From Bdellovibrionales bacterium (GTDB lineage Bacteria; Bdellovibrionota; UBA1018; CAIMNF01), in contig CANGWP010000045.1 in assembly GCA_947457605.1 (NCBI GenBank), forward strand, positions 1-14,852: a stretch of 14,852 nt of DNA, read 5' to 3'. Positions within the stretch are counted from its first letter, which is position 1; every line of letters begins with the position of its first letter. A model generated the notes under the pieces. The model searched no databases and was not told where the DNA came from. It was given only the letters and a program-made list of their open reading frames with translations. Below, piece after piece: positions 6,348 to 12,768 of this stretch. Made by a program: the position numbers and the translations under genes.

Positions 6348-8006
6348 AAAATGGAGAGAGCTTTCAACAGGGTGCAAATTTTACGGACTTCGCTCCTCTT
6401 GTTTGTGCAGCTTTTCGCTTTTCCTGTTCTTGCGAAGCCGGGGGACGATCCGTTCACCCGGTTTTGCAACTCTGTTTTTGATTCTGTTTTAAAACGGGTT
6501 GATTCCGAAAATCGCGGTCCGATCGGGATCAAGCCTTTTCAAAAAGAATTGAAGATCATTCTCGAGCGAAAGGTTCCAAGGGGCGTATCATCTCTTACAC
6601 CGGAGTATATGGATCTTGCGTATCGAGAATGGGTCTCTCTCGAAGATCCGGCCTATCACCTTACGGTTTTGAAATACCCAGTTCCAGAAGCGGCTGTCGA
6701 TATTCTAGGAGCTGCGCTCGAAAACCGGATCAATTCAACTCAGATCAAGAAGATCATCGAAGATTCCCGCATGAAGGGTACTTCCAGGGAGGCATTGGTC
6801 TGGGTTCAGCGGCTTTTGGAACACCCGGATCGAAAAGACGGAAACTTGCTAAAAGCGCTTGCGGATCAATACAGGAATTCGGTGTCCCTTGTTCAAGACA
6901 GGATGAAGTACCTTACCGGGATACCCATTTTGCCCGAGCCCAAACCGGGACATGTGCGGATGTACAAGGGGTCAAATTTTTACAAGGGACCCGCGGTTTC
7001 CCAATCACAGGTTGGAAAACCCGTCTCAGAAGTTCAGGATGGGGGACTGGTTTTTTTGGATCAGAGTGACGCAAACATCCATTCGGTGAGGGCAGAGGCG
7101 TTTCATCCGGATGGGGTTTCGGTTTCGACCGACAAGACCGTTCCCATCAATTACGGGTCTCATATCTGGATTTACGAAATTCCAGCGGAAGTAGTTCAGA
7201 GGCTTCCCCGTGGTGCTCCCGGGTTGAGTGAGTATGTTTTCAAATACAGTGTTCCCGAGAGGTTTCGGATCAAGACATTGCCGAAAGCCACCTATTTAGA
7301 GTTTTTGAAGCAGGATGCGCGACGGGCGTATTCCTACGGAGACCTGATCCGACAAGCGAGCAGGAATTCGGGTGCTGATTTATTGAAAATTTTGGAAACA
7401 AAATCCGACCCGATTCTGATACGGGGCAGGAGTCTGTATTTTTCAAGTCTGATCAGTGAAAGGACGCCCACGCTTGAGCGGCACACAATCCAAGAGCATG
7501 TGCTCAGGATTTACGCTCAAAGTGATAAGTATTGGAGCACGTTTCCCTGGCATGAAATCAAAGCCCCTGCAAACGTCAATGTAAAGGGAGTGCTCCATTT
7601 CAGTTTTGCCCTGCATGAGATCGGAAAACCCCTCACCTCCGAACTGAAAGCGTCCCACCAAGAGATTTCCGCGGAAATCCTCGTGCAGATGATGAACAAG
7701 GCAGGCTATTCCAAAGCGGAGGTGGAATTGGGTCGGGCACTTGTGGGCAATGACGTGATTGGGTCCATGCTTCAGGGGACAATCACGCCACAAGAGGCGT
7801 TTGAGAAGTTGCTCGAAATCTCGAAAAAGACCAATCTGAGTCCGCGGAGCTTTTTCAAAGTGCAGAGCTATTTCTATGCCATGCATGCGAGTGCTTACTC
7901 CGATATGGCTGCGCTTTTCGTCAACGAGGGAGGGATTTTGATCCCGAAGAATGACAAATTCAAGGTTCTTAGGAATCTCTTTGAAAACGTGGAGATAAAG
8001 CCCTGA
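6345..8006 (+). CDS. Exported two-domain protein: ADP-ribosyltransferase-like module fused to HD-type hydrolase
   Basis: This 553-residue protein has a strong signal peptide (cleavage likely after PVLA at 30), then a helical region (about 35-190). Residues 195-320 match the R-S-E layout of ADP-ribosyltransferases: Arg205 in HVRMYKG, the S-T motif SVSTD (259-263) followed by a helix and the strand HIWIYEIPAEVV (273-284), then Glu296 in GLSEYVFKYSVPERFRI. Residues 375-525 match an HD hydrolase: HTIQEH (380-385), LHEIGKP (423-429), SHQEISAE (437-444), GND (468-470) and YSDMAAL (518-524). The central HD doublet reads His424-Glu425, a conservative change from His-Asp. HD enzymes cleave phosphate esters with metal; ART enzymes transfer ADP-ribose from NAD. 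Both would act outside the cytoplasm. An exported effector or toxin is my preferred reading; the ART call is weaker than the HD call. It probably starts at TTG 6345 and is linked to the small exported gene before it. Confidence 0.8.
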   Translation: MKMERAFNRVQILRTSLLLFVQLFAFPVLAKPGDDPFTRFCNSVFDSVLKRVDSENRGPIGIKPFQKELKIILERKVPRGVSSLTPEYMDLAYREWVSLEDPAYHLTVLKYPVPEAAVDILGAALENRINSTQIKKIIEDSRMKGTSREALVWVQRLLEHPDRKDGNLLKALADQYRNSVSLVQDRMKYLTGIPILPEPKPGHVRMYKGSNFYKGPAVSQSQVGKPVSEVQDGGLVFLDQSDANIHSVRAEAFHPDGVSVSTDKTVPINYGSHIWIYEIPAEVVQRLPRGAPGLSEYVFKYSVPERFRIKTLPKATYLEFLKQDARRAYSYGDLIRQASRNSGADLLKILETKSDPILIRGRSLYFSSLISERTPTLERHTIQEHVLRIYAQSDKYWSTFPWHEIKAPANVNVKGVLHFSFALHEIGKPLTSELKASHQEISAEILVQMMNKAGYSKAEVELGRALVGNDVIGSMLQGTITPQEAFEKLLEISKKTNLSPRSFFKVQSYFYAMHASAYSDMAALFVNEGGILIPKNDKFKVLRNLFENVEIKP

Positions 8007-8010
8007 TTTT

Positions 8011-8038
8011 TTGTTCGCAAATGATGTTTGTTTACGAT
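8011..8038 (+). promoter_or_regulatory. Candidate promoter for the aldolase gene
   Basis: TTGTTC (8011-8016) and TACGAT (8033-8038) are 16 bp apart. The start of transcription would be near 8045, leaving about 5 bases before the ATG at 8050. No Shine-Dalgarno lies in the A7C4 stretch between them. Confidence 0.35.
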
Positions 8039-8049
8039 AAAAAAACCCC

Positions 8050-9114
8050 ATGAAATTGAAACCTGGAATTGTATTCGGAACCGCACTTGATGAGCTTTAT
8101 CAATATGCAAAGGAGTCCGGATTTGCGCTACCCGCAGTGAACGTCGTCGGAACAAATTCCGTGAATGCGGTCCTCGAGACAGCAAAAGCTGTGAACTCAC
8201 CCGTGATCATTCAGTTTTCAAATGGAGGGGGGCAGTTTTACGCAGGGAAGAGTCTGAAACTACCGAATGACCGTGCAGCAGCTCTGGGGGCGGTGAGCGG
8301 GGCTCGTCACATTCAGTTGATGGCGGAACATTACGGTGTTCCCGTTGTGATTCACACCGACCACGCGGCCAAAAAACTGCTCCCATGGATCGATGGAATG
8401 ATCGAATGGAGCGAGGCGAATTATCGCGAAACCAGGAAGCCTCTCTTCTCCTCCCATATGCTCGATTTGTCCGAAGAAACCTTAGAGGAAAACATTGAGA
8501 TTTCCGCCCGCTATTTCAAAAGAATGAAGGCAATCGAAACCGGAATTGAAATCGAGCTTGGGGTTACGGGTGGCGAGGAAGATGGAGTGGATAACACCCA
8601 TGTCGACAATGCCCGTCTTTACACCCAGCCTGAGCATGTTGCGTATGCATACACGCACCTGAGGGAGGTGGGAGGGCAATTCACGATTGCTGCGTCCTTC
8701 GGGAACGTACACGGTGTTTATAAGCCGGGAAACGTTCAGCTCACCCCGAAGATTTTGAAAAATTCCCAAGAATATATCACCAAGCAATTCAAGACCGGGC
8801 CCAAGCCGGTGAATTTTGTATTTCATGGGGGTTCCGGTTCAACTCAGGCCGAAATTCGCGAAACCATTGAATACGGTGTGATCAAAATGAACATCGATAC
8901 CGACATGCAGTGGGCATTTTGGGAAGGAATCAAAAACTACTATCTTGAAAAACAGGCCTACCTTCAGGGCCAGCTTGGAAATCCAGAGGGGCCGGACAGT
9001 CCTAACAAAAAGCATTATGATCCGAGGGTTTGGTTGAGAAAAGGCGAAGATAATTTTGTGAAGCGCCTCAAAGCCTCATTTGAGGATTTGAATAACATCA
9101 ACCGGAACGGCTAA
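8050..9114 (+). CDS. fbaA: Class II fructose-bisphosphate aldolase
   Basis: The protein has 354 residues, close to the 359 of the E. coli class IIA enzyme. It cleaves fructose 1,6-bisphosphate to dihydroxyacetone phosphate and glyceraldehyde 3-phosphate in glycolysis, and works in reverse in gluconeogenesis, in the cytoplasm. Visible signatures: HTDHAAKKLLPWIDG (102-116) with catalytic Asp104 and zinc ligand His105, EIELGVTGGEEDGVDN (167-182), zinc ligand His221 in GNVHGVYKPGNV (218-229), zinc ligand His259 in FHGGSGS (258-264) and the phosphate/base loop NIDTDMQWAF (281-290). All key residues are present and it looks functional. It is monocistronic, with a candidate promoter at 8011-8038 and no Shine-Dalgarno; the start context is CCCCATGAAATT. 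Its TAA overlaps by 2 bp the stop of the convergent gene. A CCTCA-TT-TGAGG inverted repeat sits at 9074-9085 near its 3' end. Confidence 0.97.
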   Translation: MKLKPGIVFGTALDELYQYAKESGFALPAVNVVGTNSVNAVLETAKAVNSPVIIQFSNGGGQFYAGKSLKLPNDRAAALGAVSGARHIQLMAEHYGVPVVIHTDHAAKKLLPWIDGMIEWSEANYRETRKPLFSSHMLDLSEETLEENIEISARYFKRMKAIETGIEIELGVTGGEEDGVDNTHVDNARLYTQPEHVAYAYTHLREVGGQFTIAASFGNVHGVYKPGNVQLTPKILKNSQEYITKQFKTGPKPVNFVFHGGSGSTQAEIRETIEYGVIKMNIDTDMQWAFWEGIKNYYLEKQAYLQGQLGNPEGPDSPNKKHYDPRVWLRKGEDNFVKRLKASFEDLNNINRNG

Positions 9115-9893
9115 TTATTCTGAGCTAATTTTTTGGAGTCGCAAAAATTCTTGAGGGTTGAATCGATTTTTTCTTGGTCGGCTTGGAATCCTACAAACGG
9201 GGTGAACCCTTCGTTCCCGAGTTGAATGGCTTGATCTCCGTAGCGATAAGTCAGTTCACGCGTGATTTCGGGTCTGTTTGAGTCAATCACTCTGAGATTG
9301 AAACCTTCGGAGGTTCTGGTCATCCCAATGAAAAGAAGCGCATGCGAGGTGATGCCGGGGAACTGGGCCATTACCCAAAGTCCTGGCTTGGATGCTTTGA
9401 ATTTCACGAAAATTTTCGCCATGCGTTCTCGAAGAACCGATGGAGGCAGACTCGGACGACCATAAAGACCTCGAATCCATTGTTGGCGAATGAAGCCATC
9501 TCGTATCTGCCATTCGTTCAGTGCGTTCTGGATAAGGCCTTCATGATCTTTGCTGAAATCATTGAAGTTTGAATATCCGGGAATAGTGACGACGGAATCA
9601 AGATGAACCAAGTGTTCGATGATGTCTTTTGATTCATTTTCCGTTGGCCGAGGAAGTGCGGGTTCGAAACGGGAGAGATAAACTGCGCTTCTTTGGAGTC
9701 TGCTGTGCCACCAACAGACTCCCCCATCAAATAGCCCGCCATCATTTCGAAAGGCGATTCGATTTTCGGCGGATTCGAACTTTGCGAAAAGCTCGGCTCT
9801 GCTTTGAGAGCAGAGTTCCTGCGAGTGAGACTGTGGTGAAAAAAGCGTGAAAAAGAGTGCCAGAAGCACCCGCCATCCATGACGAATTTCCAT
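9111..9893 (-). CDS. Exported protein with a predicted papain-like Cys/His/Asp active site
   Basis: This 260-residue protein has a signal peptide (1-24, cleavage near SHSQ). Residues GGVCWWHSRLQRSAVYL (57-73) place a Cys60 at the head of a helix, as in papain-like folds. ITSHALLFIGM (181-191) puts His184 at the start of a strand, and NLRVIDSNRP (199-208) gives Asp204/Asn206 on the next strand. That Cys...His...Asp order is the pattern of papain/NlpC/C39-type peptidases and transglutaminase-like proteins. I recall similar GGVCWWHSR proteins among Bdellovibrionota hypothetical proteins but cannot name a family. The likely substrate is a protein or peptide in the periplasm or outside. The ATG at 9893 has GAAGAG directly before it, close for a Shine-Dalgarno. 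It is last in a minus-strand run and converges with the aldolase gene, stop codons overlapping. Confidence 0.75.
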   Translation of the reverse strand: MEIRHGWRVLLALFFTLFSPQSHSQELCSQSRAELFAKFESAENRIAFRNDGGLFDGGVCWWHSRLQRSAVYLSRFEPALPRPTENESKDIIEHLVHLDSVVTIPGYSNFNDFSKDHEGLIQNALNEWQIRDGFIRQQWIRGLYGRPSLPPSVLRERMAKIFVKFKASKPGLWVMAQFPGITSHALLFIGMTRTSEGFNLRVIDSNRPEITRELTYRYGDQAIQLGNEGFTPFVGFQADQEKIDSTLKNFCDSKKLAQNN

Positions 9894-9974
9894 CTCTTCA
9901 GTTTACGGAAGCGATGGCTTGAATCGAGCGGGAATATTTTGACGGGTGGGCTCAGGCGAGGTCTGGTGGTGCCT

Positions 9975-10172
9975 TTATTCCTGGGCCCAACAGGTGGCCG
10001 TTTTTCCGGCGCTTTTCAGAAGGCAGCGAATTTCCCGTGCTGCAATTTCATATGGAGCCCCCGCACGGGCAAGGGCATAAAAGATCTTTTTTGATGCGTA
10101 TGCATTGATCTCAATCGGATCAGCCTGTGCAGCGGAGATGGAAAGCATAAAAAGAACCAGTGGCCGAACCAT
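9975..10172 (-). CDS. Very small exported Cys-pair protein, short relative of its upstream neighbour
   Basis: From the ATG at 10172 it has 65 residues. This start fits best because GAAAGG, overlapping the previous stop codon, lies 6 bp before it, and it yields a clean signal peptide MVRPLVLFMLSISAAQA. An in-frame ATG at 10190 would overlap the upstream gene by 8 bp. The mature part is only about 48 residues with two cysteines (50 and 61, IRCLLKSAGKTATCWA) that could form a disulfide. It aligns with the upstream 143-residue protein: SKKIFYALARAGAP versus SGKVFNALLEAGAE, and IRCLLKSAGKTATCWA versus LICRFESAPDLDCLCT. It looks like the N-terminal half of that family, by truncation or as the ancestral unit. 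Function unknown. Confidence 0.65.
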   Translation of the reverse strand: MVRPLVLFMLSISAAQADPIEINAYASKKIFYALARAGAPYEIAAREIRCLLKSAGKTATCWAQE

Positions 10173-10182
10173 AAAAAACCTT

Positions 10183-10614
10183 TCATTCATCCTGCATGAA
10201 CGTGCAGCTGGATGCAGAGTTTGAGCCTCGAGTATTGCAAACCAGAGAATTGAGACGGATTTCAGAAACCGTATCGGTGATGTGTGTTTTTTTGGCCCCT
10301 GCCGAAATGAGTGTAAACCCGATCATCCATGAGTTTTCGCTGCTTGCGATTCCCTTCACCGCCCGGTCCTTCTCGCCTTTCGTGTAAAAGGTGCACAGGC
10401 AATCCAGGTCGGGAGCAGACTCGAACCTGCAAATGAGATTGGTGGCGCGAATCAGTTCCACAGCATCGGCCCCGCTCGACGAAGACTTCACTTCAGCTCC
10501 TGCTTCGAGCAAGGCATTGAAAACTTTGCCCGAATTACCAATGGTTCCCACAGGCGTTTCCATGGAAAATGCTGAAAGGGGCAGGAGGAGGATTGAGAGC
10601 GGGATGAATTTCAT
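10183..10614 (-). CDS. Small exported Cys-containing protein of unknown family
   Basis: This 143-residue protein has a signal peptide (1-17, LLLPLSAFS). The mature protein has SGKVFNALLEAGAE (28-41), a first Cys cluster LICRFESAPDLDCLCTFY (60-77) and a second LVCNTRGSNSASSCTF (124-139). The two clusters share a C-x(9-10)-C-x-F-like layout, so the protein may be an internal repeat. A second, shorter family member follows 10 bp downstream. Five cysteines suggest periplasmic or secreted disulfides. The ATG (10614) has CCCTCCCC before it and no Shine-Dalgarno. Upstream, TTAATA (10654-10649) and TATTAT (10632-10627) with 16 bp between form a candidate promoter whose transcript would start about 6 bases before the ATG. 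I do not recognise the family. Confidence 0.72.
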   Translation of the reverse strand: MKFIPLSILLLPLSAFSMETPVGTIGNSGKVFNALLEAGAEVKSSSSGADAVELIRATNLICRFESAPDLDCLCTFYTKGEKDRAVKGIASSENSWMIGFTLISAGAKKTHITDTVSEIRLNSLVCNTRGSNSASSCTFMQDE

Positions 10615-10626
10615 GGGGAGGGTTCT

Positions 10627-10654
10627 ATAATAGTTGTCACAAAAAGTCTATTAA
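10627..10654 (-). promoter_or_regulatory. Candidate promoter for the small Cys-protein pair
   Basis: On the minus strand TTAATA (10654-10649) is 16 bp from TATTAT (10632-10627, 5 of 6 to consensus). Transcription would begin about 10620, giving a leader of about 6 bases. The -35 overlaps the proximal copy of the 15-bp direct repeat listed separately. Confidence 0.4.
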
Positions 10655-10710
10655 TTCTTTGGCAAGCACTCCTCCGGGTTCAGTCGGAATGAAACTTATT
10701 TCTTTGGCAA
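10651..10710. repeat. 15-bp direct repeat (14/15) in the gap upstream of the Cys-protein pair
   Basis: TTAATTCTTTGGCAA (10651-10665) and TTATTTCTTTGGCAA (10696-10710) differ at one base and are 45 bp apart. Both lie in the 126-bp gap between the zinc-finger gene and the Cys-protein gene, one on the candidate -35. This is a plausible pair of regulator binding sites; the regulator is unknown. Confidence 0.6.
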
Positions 10711-10740
10711 ATTCATAAGGTTGGACGGATGGCTGGGGGG

Positions 10741-11226
10741 TCAATCGCTATCAAAAGGAGTGGTTTCCGCTGGGATTCCGGTGCCCGACCAAACGGAGGT
10801 TTGGTAGGCCTCATTTCGAACCTTCTTGGCTGTGACCTCGACCTCGATTACCGAATTGTATCCCTTGCTGGCAGCAAGATAGGCAAGACGCAGGATCGTC
10901 TCGTCTCGATCCGGGCAGGAATCCACCTGTTCCGGGATCCGTTCTTTCTTGGAGATCCGGAGGCCCTTTTTCTGTGTTTTGAAAAAAATCAGGGTTTGCT
11001 TGGCCTGCTCCAGGGTTTCCTCATACGTCTGAAGCTCCGGTTCAACATGTTCTGAATAGCAGCCGCCACAGTACCTCGAATGGGAAAGTTGGTCGGGAAT
11101 TTCCGGAAGGAGACGAAATGACCCATGAGGTGGTGACTGCACGCAGCTCCTGCAAACCGCCGAAGCGCAGAGGCCGCACTCCAATCCTGCTTTTGGTTTT
11201 CGGCAATCCACGCATTCGTTTTCCAT
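10741..11226 (-). CDS. Cytoplasmic protein with FYVE-spaced eight-cysteine zinc finger and C-terminal alpha/beta domain
   Basis: This 161-residue protein lacks a signal peptide. Four CxxC pairs occur at 5/8, 17/20, 25/28 and 53/56. The middle block CGLCASAVCRSC (17-28) has the C-x2-C-x4-C-x2-C spacing of FYVE-type cross-brace zinc fingers, and the outer pairs fit the two-zinc cross-brace order. Residues 62-86 look like a helix or short coiled coil (YEETLEQAKQTLIFFKTQKKG). The C-terminal part (108-153) has a helix followed by a strand, SKGYNSVIEVEVTA (120-133), and AYQTSVWSGTGIPA (140-153), similar in style to small YbjQ/RcsF-like folds (GANAV-type motif followed by an aromatic strand). Substrate, lipid or nucleic-acid binding cannot be decided by eye. 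It stands at the head of a minus-strand run and is divergent from the TPR gene. Confidence 0.7.
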   Translation of the reverse strand: MENECVDCRKPKAGLECGLCASAVCRSCVQSPPHGSFRLLPEIPDQLSHSRYCGGCYSEHVEPELQTYEETLEQAKQTLIFFKTQKKGLRISKKERIPEQVDSCPDRDETILRLAYLAASKGYNSVIEVEVTAKKVRNEAYQTSVWSGTGIPAETTPFDSD

Positions 11227-11277
11227 AATTTAAAACTAAGTATCATGCCAATGCCAAGATTGCGAATTCGAAACCCT

Positions 11278-11306
11278 TTGCAGGCAAAGGAGAACTTGTC
11301 TACACT
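11278..11306 (+). promoter_or_regulatory. Weak candidate promoter for the helical-repeat protein gene
   Basis: TTGCAG (11278-11283) and TACACT (11301-11306) are exactly 17 bp apart; matches are 3/6 and 4/6. The 97-bp divergent gap (11227-11323) also holds a tandem ATGCCA ATGCCA (11245-11256) and a GATACT-like -10 on the minus strand that could serve the zinc-finger gene. Confidence 0.3.
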
Positions 11307-11323
11307 AGGTCGGGGCCAAATCT

Positions 11324-12166
11324 ATGAAAAAAATCATCATCCATGCATTGATCCTTGCGCTTTCATTGCCAATTGCTTCCGGGGCCCGAGCCGCCTCAGA
11401 ATCGCCAGAAAAAATTCTGGAAGAGTCGCAACAGCTTTTTCATAAAAACGATCATGATGGAGCATTGGCTGCACTCAAAAAGTATTTTTCCAAAGTGGTC
11501 ACCGAGCCCAAACGCAAAGTGAAGGCGAAGCTCAGATTTCTTGCGATTGCGGCCATGGGAAGAATTTACCTGCAGTTCAAGAAAGATCCTGCCGGAGCCA
11601 TTGAATGGTTTGAAAAGATCAAAAAGACCGAGGGGCTCACAGATGCAGAAGATGACATTTTGAGTGGATGGATCGCAGCTGCCCAGGATTGGATCAAGCT
11701 TGGCAAGTTCCCGGATGCGAAGATGGGTGAGTCTGAGTTGTTTGATCTTGGAAAAAAGTATTACGAGTCAGGCCTGAAAAAACAAAAATTTACGGTTGAC
11801 CAGGCGGGAGCGGCGGATTTCAGCATTGCATCCACTTATTTGGTTCCCTTTACCGTTCAATTCGACAAGAGCCCCAAGATTGGAGATGCGCTTTTCATGA
11901 TGGGTGACATGCGACGTCGTTTGTGGACCAGCAACCGATTTTGGAGTGAGAATTATTATCTTTCAGAGGCAATACGCAGATTTCCCGGAACTCCTCTCGC
12001 TGTGAAATCCTACGAGGCTCTGCGCGAGGATGTTGAGTTTGCCTATACGGGGTCAAGCGGGAATCATACTCCACAATCCTGGATTGAACTTCTGGATGTA
12101 TTGAAAAAGATGGCAAAAGGGGAAGATCCAAAGCTTCCCGAGTCAAAGCCGCTCCAAAAACCGTAA
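11324..12166 (+). CDS. Periplasmic helical-repeat (TPR-like) protein
   Basis: This 280-residue protein has a textbook signal peptide (MKKIIIHALILALSLPIASG, cleavage after ARA at 23). The mature protein is built from helix pairs: LEESQQLFHKNDHDGALAAL (32-51) has the small-residue pattern of a TPR first helix pair, and AAMGRIYLQFKKDPAGAIEW (76-95) repeats it (G79, Y82, A89, A92). Further helical blocks lie at 108-130 and 185-235, with AIRRFPGTPLAVKSYEAL (216-233) typical of outer-membrane-assembly or tol-pal-type TPR proteins. The tail (265-280) is Pro/Lys-rich. TPR proteins in the periplasm usually scaffold protein complexes. The gene stands alone; its stop is only 4 bp from the stop of the convergent YceI-like gene. 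No partner is visible. Confidence 0.75.
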   Translation: MKKIIIHALILALSLPIASGARAASESPEKILEESQQLFHKNDHDGALAALKKYFSKVVTEPKRKVKAKLRFLAIAAMGRIYLQFKKDPAGAIEWFEKIKKTEGLTDAEDDILSGWIAAAQDWIKLGKFPDAKMGESELFDLGKKYYESGLKKQKFTVDQAGAADFSIASTYLVPFTVQFDKSPKIGDALFMMGDMRRRLWTSNRFWSENYYLSEAIRRFPGTPLAVKSYEALREDVEFAYTGSSGNHTPQSWIELLDVLKKMAKGEDPKLPESKPLQKP

Positions 12167-12180
12167 GCCTTTACCTTTTT
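12156..12180. terminator. Weak possible bidirectional terminator between convergent genes
   Basis: A5 (12156-12160), then GTAA-GCCT-TTAC (12163-12174), then T6 gives an A-tract, stem and T-tract layout readable in both directions across the 4-bp gap between the stop codons. The stem has only 4 pairs before two mismatches, so it is weak. Confidence 0.25.
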
Positions 12181-12713
12181 TGATCGAAGTCGAGTTCCAG
12201 CCGGATTTCAATCTCATCACCCACCATGATTCCGCCTGCCTCGATCGCGGCGTTCCACATGAGTCCAAAATCCTTCCTGCGAATTTGGGTGGAGGCACTC
12301 AAAATCAAATTCGATTTTCCTGTAGTCTGAGTCCCCGTGATACGAACATTTGTACAGTGAAGGATTACGGATTTTTTTACCCCATGCATGGCGAGTTCCC
12401 CGTCAACATGGAAGCTGGTCTTGGTTTCGAAAAGAAAGTGATTTGATGAGAATGAGATCAACGGGTATTTGGAAGTATCAAAAAAGTCCGGTCCGATCAA
12501 ATGCCGATCCCGCGACCTGTCATTGGTGTCTATACTTTCAACCTTGATGGAGGCACTAGCCGAGCACTCGGCGGGCACCTCGGGGTTCCACGAGAGTGAC
12601 CCTTCGAACTCCTTAAAATGTCCTGTGACTCGGGATAGCATCATGTGTCGTACCTTGAACTCGATCTTTGATCTTTCCGGATTCAGCTGAAATTGCATGG
12701 AATGGGTGCTCAT
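12171..12713 (-). CDS. YceI-family protein, cytoplasmic form without signal peptide
   Basis: I start at the ATG at 12713 (180 residues, MSTHSMQFQLNP); the frame is open to ATG 12737, but that codon is part of an 18-bp palindrome. From 12713, features are FQLNPERSKIEFKVRHM (8-24), GHFKEFEGSLSW (31-42), RDRHLIGPDFFDTSKYPLISF (68-88), GELAMHGVKKSV (105-116), RRKDFGLMWN (135-144) and VGDEIEIRLEL (164-174). These are the hallmarks of the YceI lipocalin-like barrel, which binds polyisoprenoid or other amphiphilic lipids. Many family members are exported; this one has no signal peptide. There is no Shine-Dalgarno; the start context is CCCCATGA, as in two other genes here. It is divergent from the alkB-like gene and convergent with the TPR gene. 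Confidence 0.9.
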   Translation of the reverse strand: MSTHSMQFQLNPERSKIEFKVRHMMLSRVTGHFKEFEGSLSWNPEVPAECSASASIKVESIDTNDRSRDRHLIGPDFFDTSKYPLISFSSNHFLFETKTSFHVDGELAMHGVKKSVILHCTNVRITGTQTTGKSNLILSASTQIRRKDFGLMWNAAIEAGGIMVGDEIEIRLELDFDQKR

Positions 12714-12734
12714 GGGGATTTGGTTTATGTCCAT

Positions 12735-12752
12735 CATGACTCAGGAGTCATG
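12735..12752. promoter_or_regulatory. Near-perfect 18-bp palindrome, candidate operator between YceI-like and AlkB-like genes
   Basis: CATGACTC (12735-12742) and GAGTCATG (12745-12752) are perfect inverse complements around AG. On the minus strand it sits 5 bp upstream of CATAAA (12729-12724), a possible -10 for the YceI-like gene, so a bound dimer would cover the -17 to -35 region. Confidence 0.5.
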
Positions 12753-12768
12753 CAGTTTTGATACCAAA

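Noticed and set aside
7443..8051. 202-codon open frame on the minus strand
   Set aside because: Antisense to the HD domain of the 553-residue protein; His- and basic-rich without motif or start context, and it would overlap the aldolase start.
9074..9085. CCTCA-TT-TGAGG as a terminator for the aldolase gene
   Set aside because: The loop is only 2 nt, it lies inside the coding sequence, and no T-run follows.
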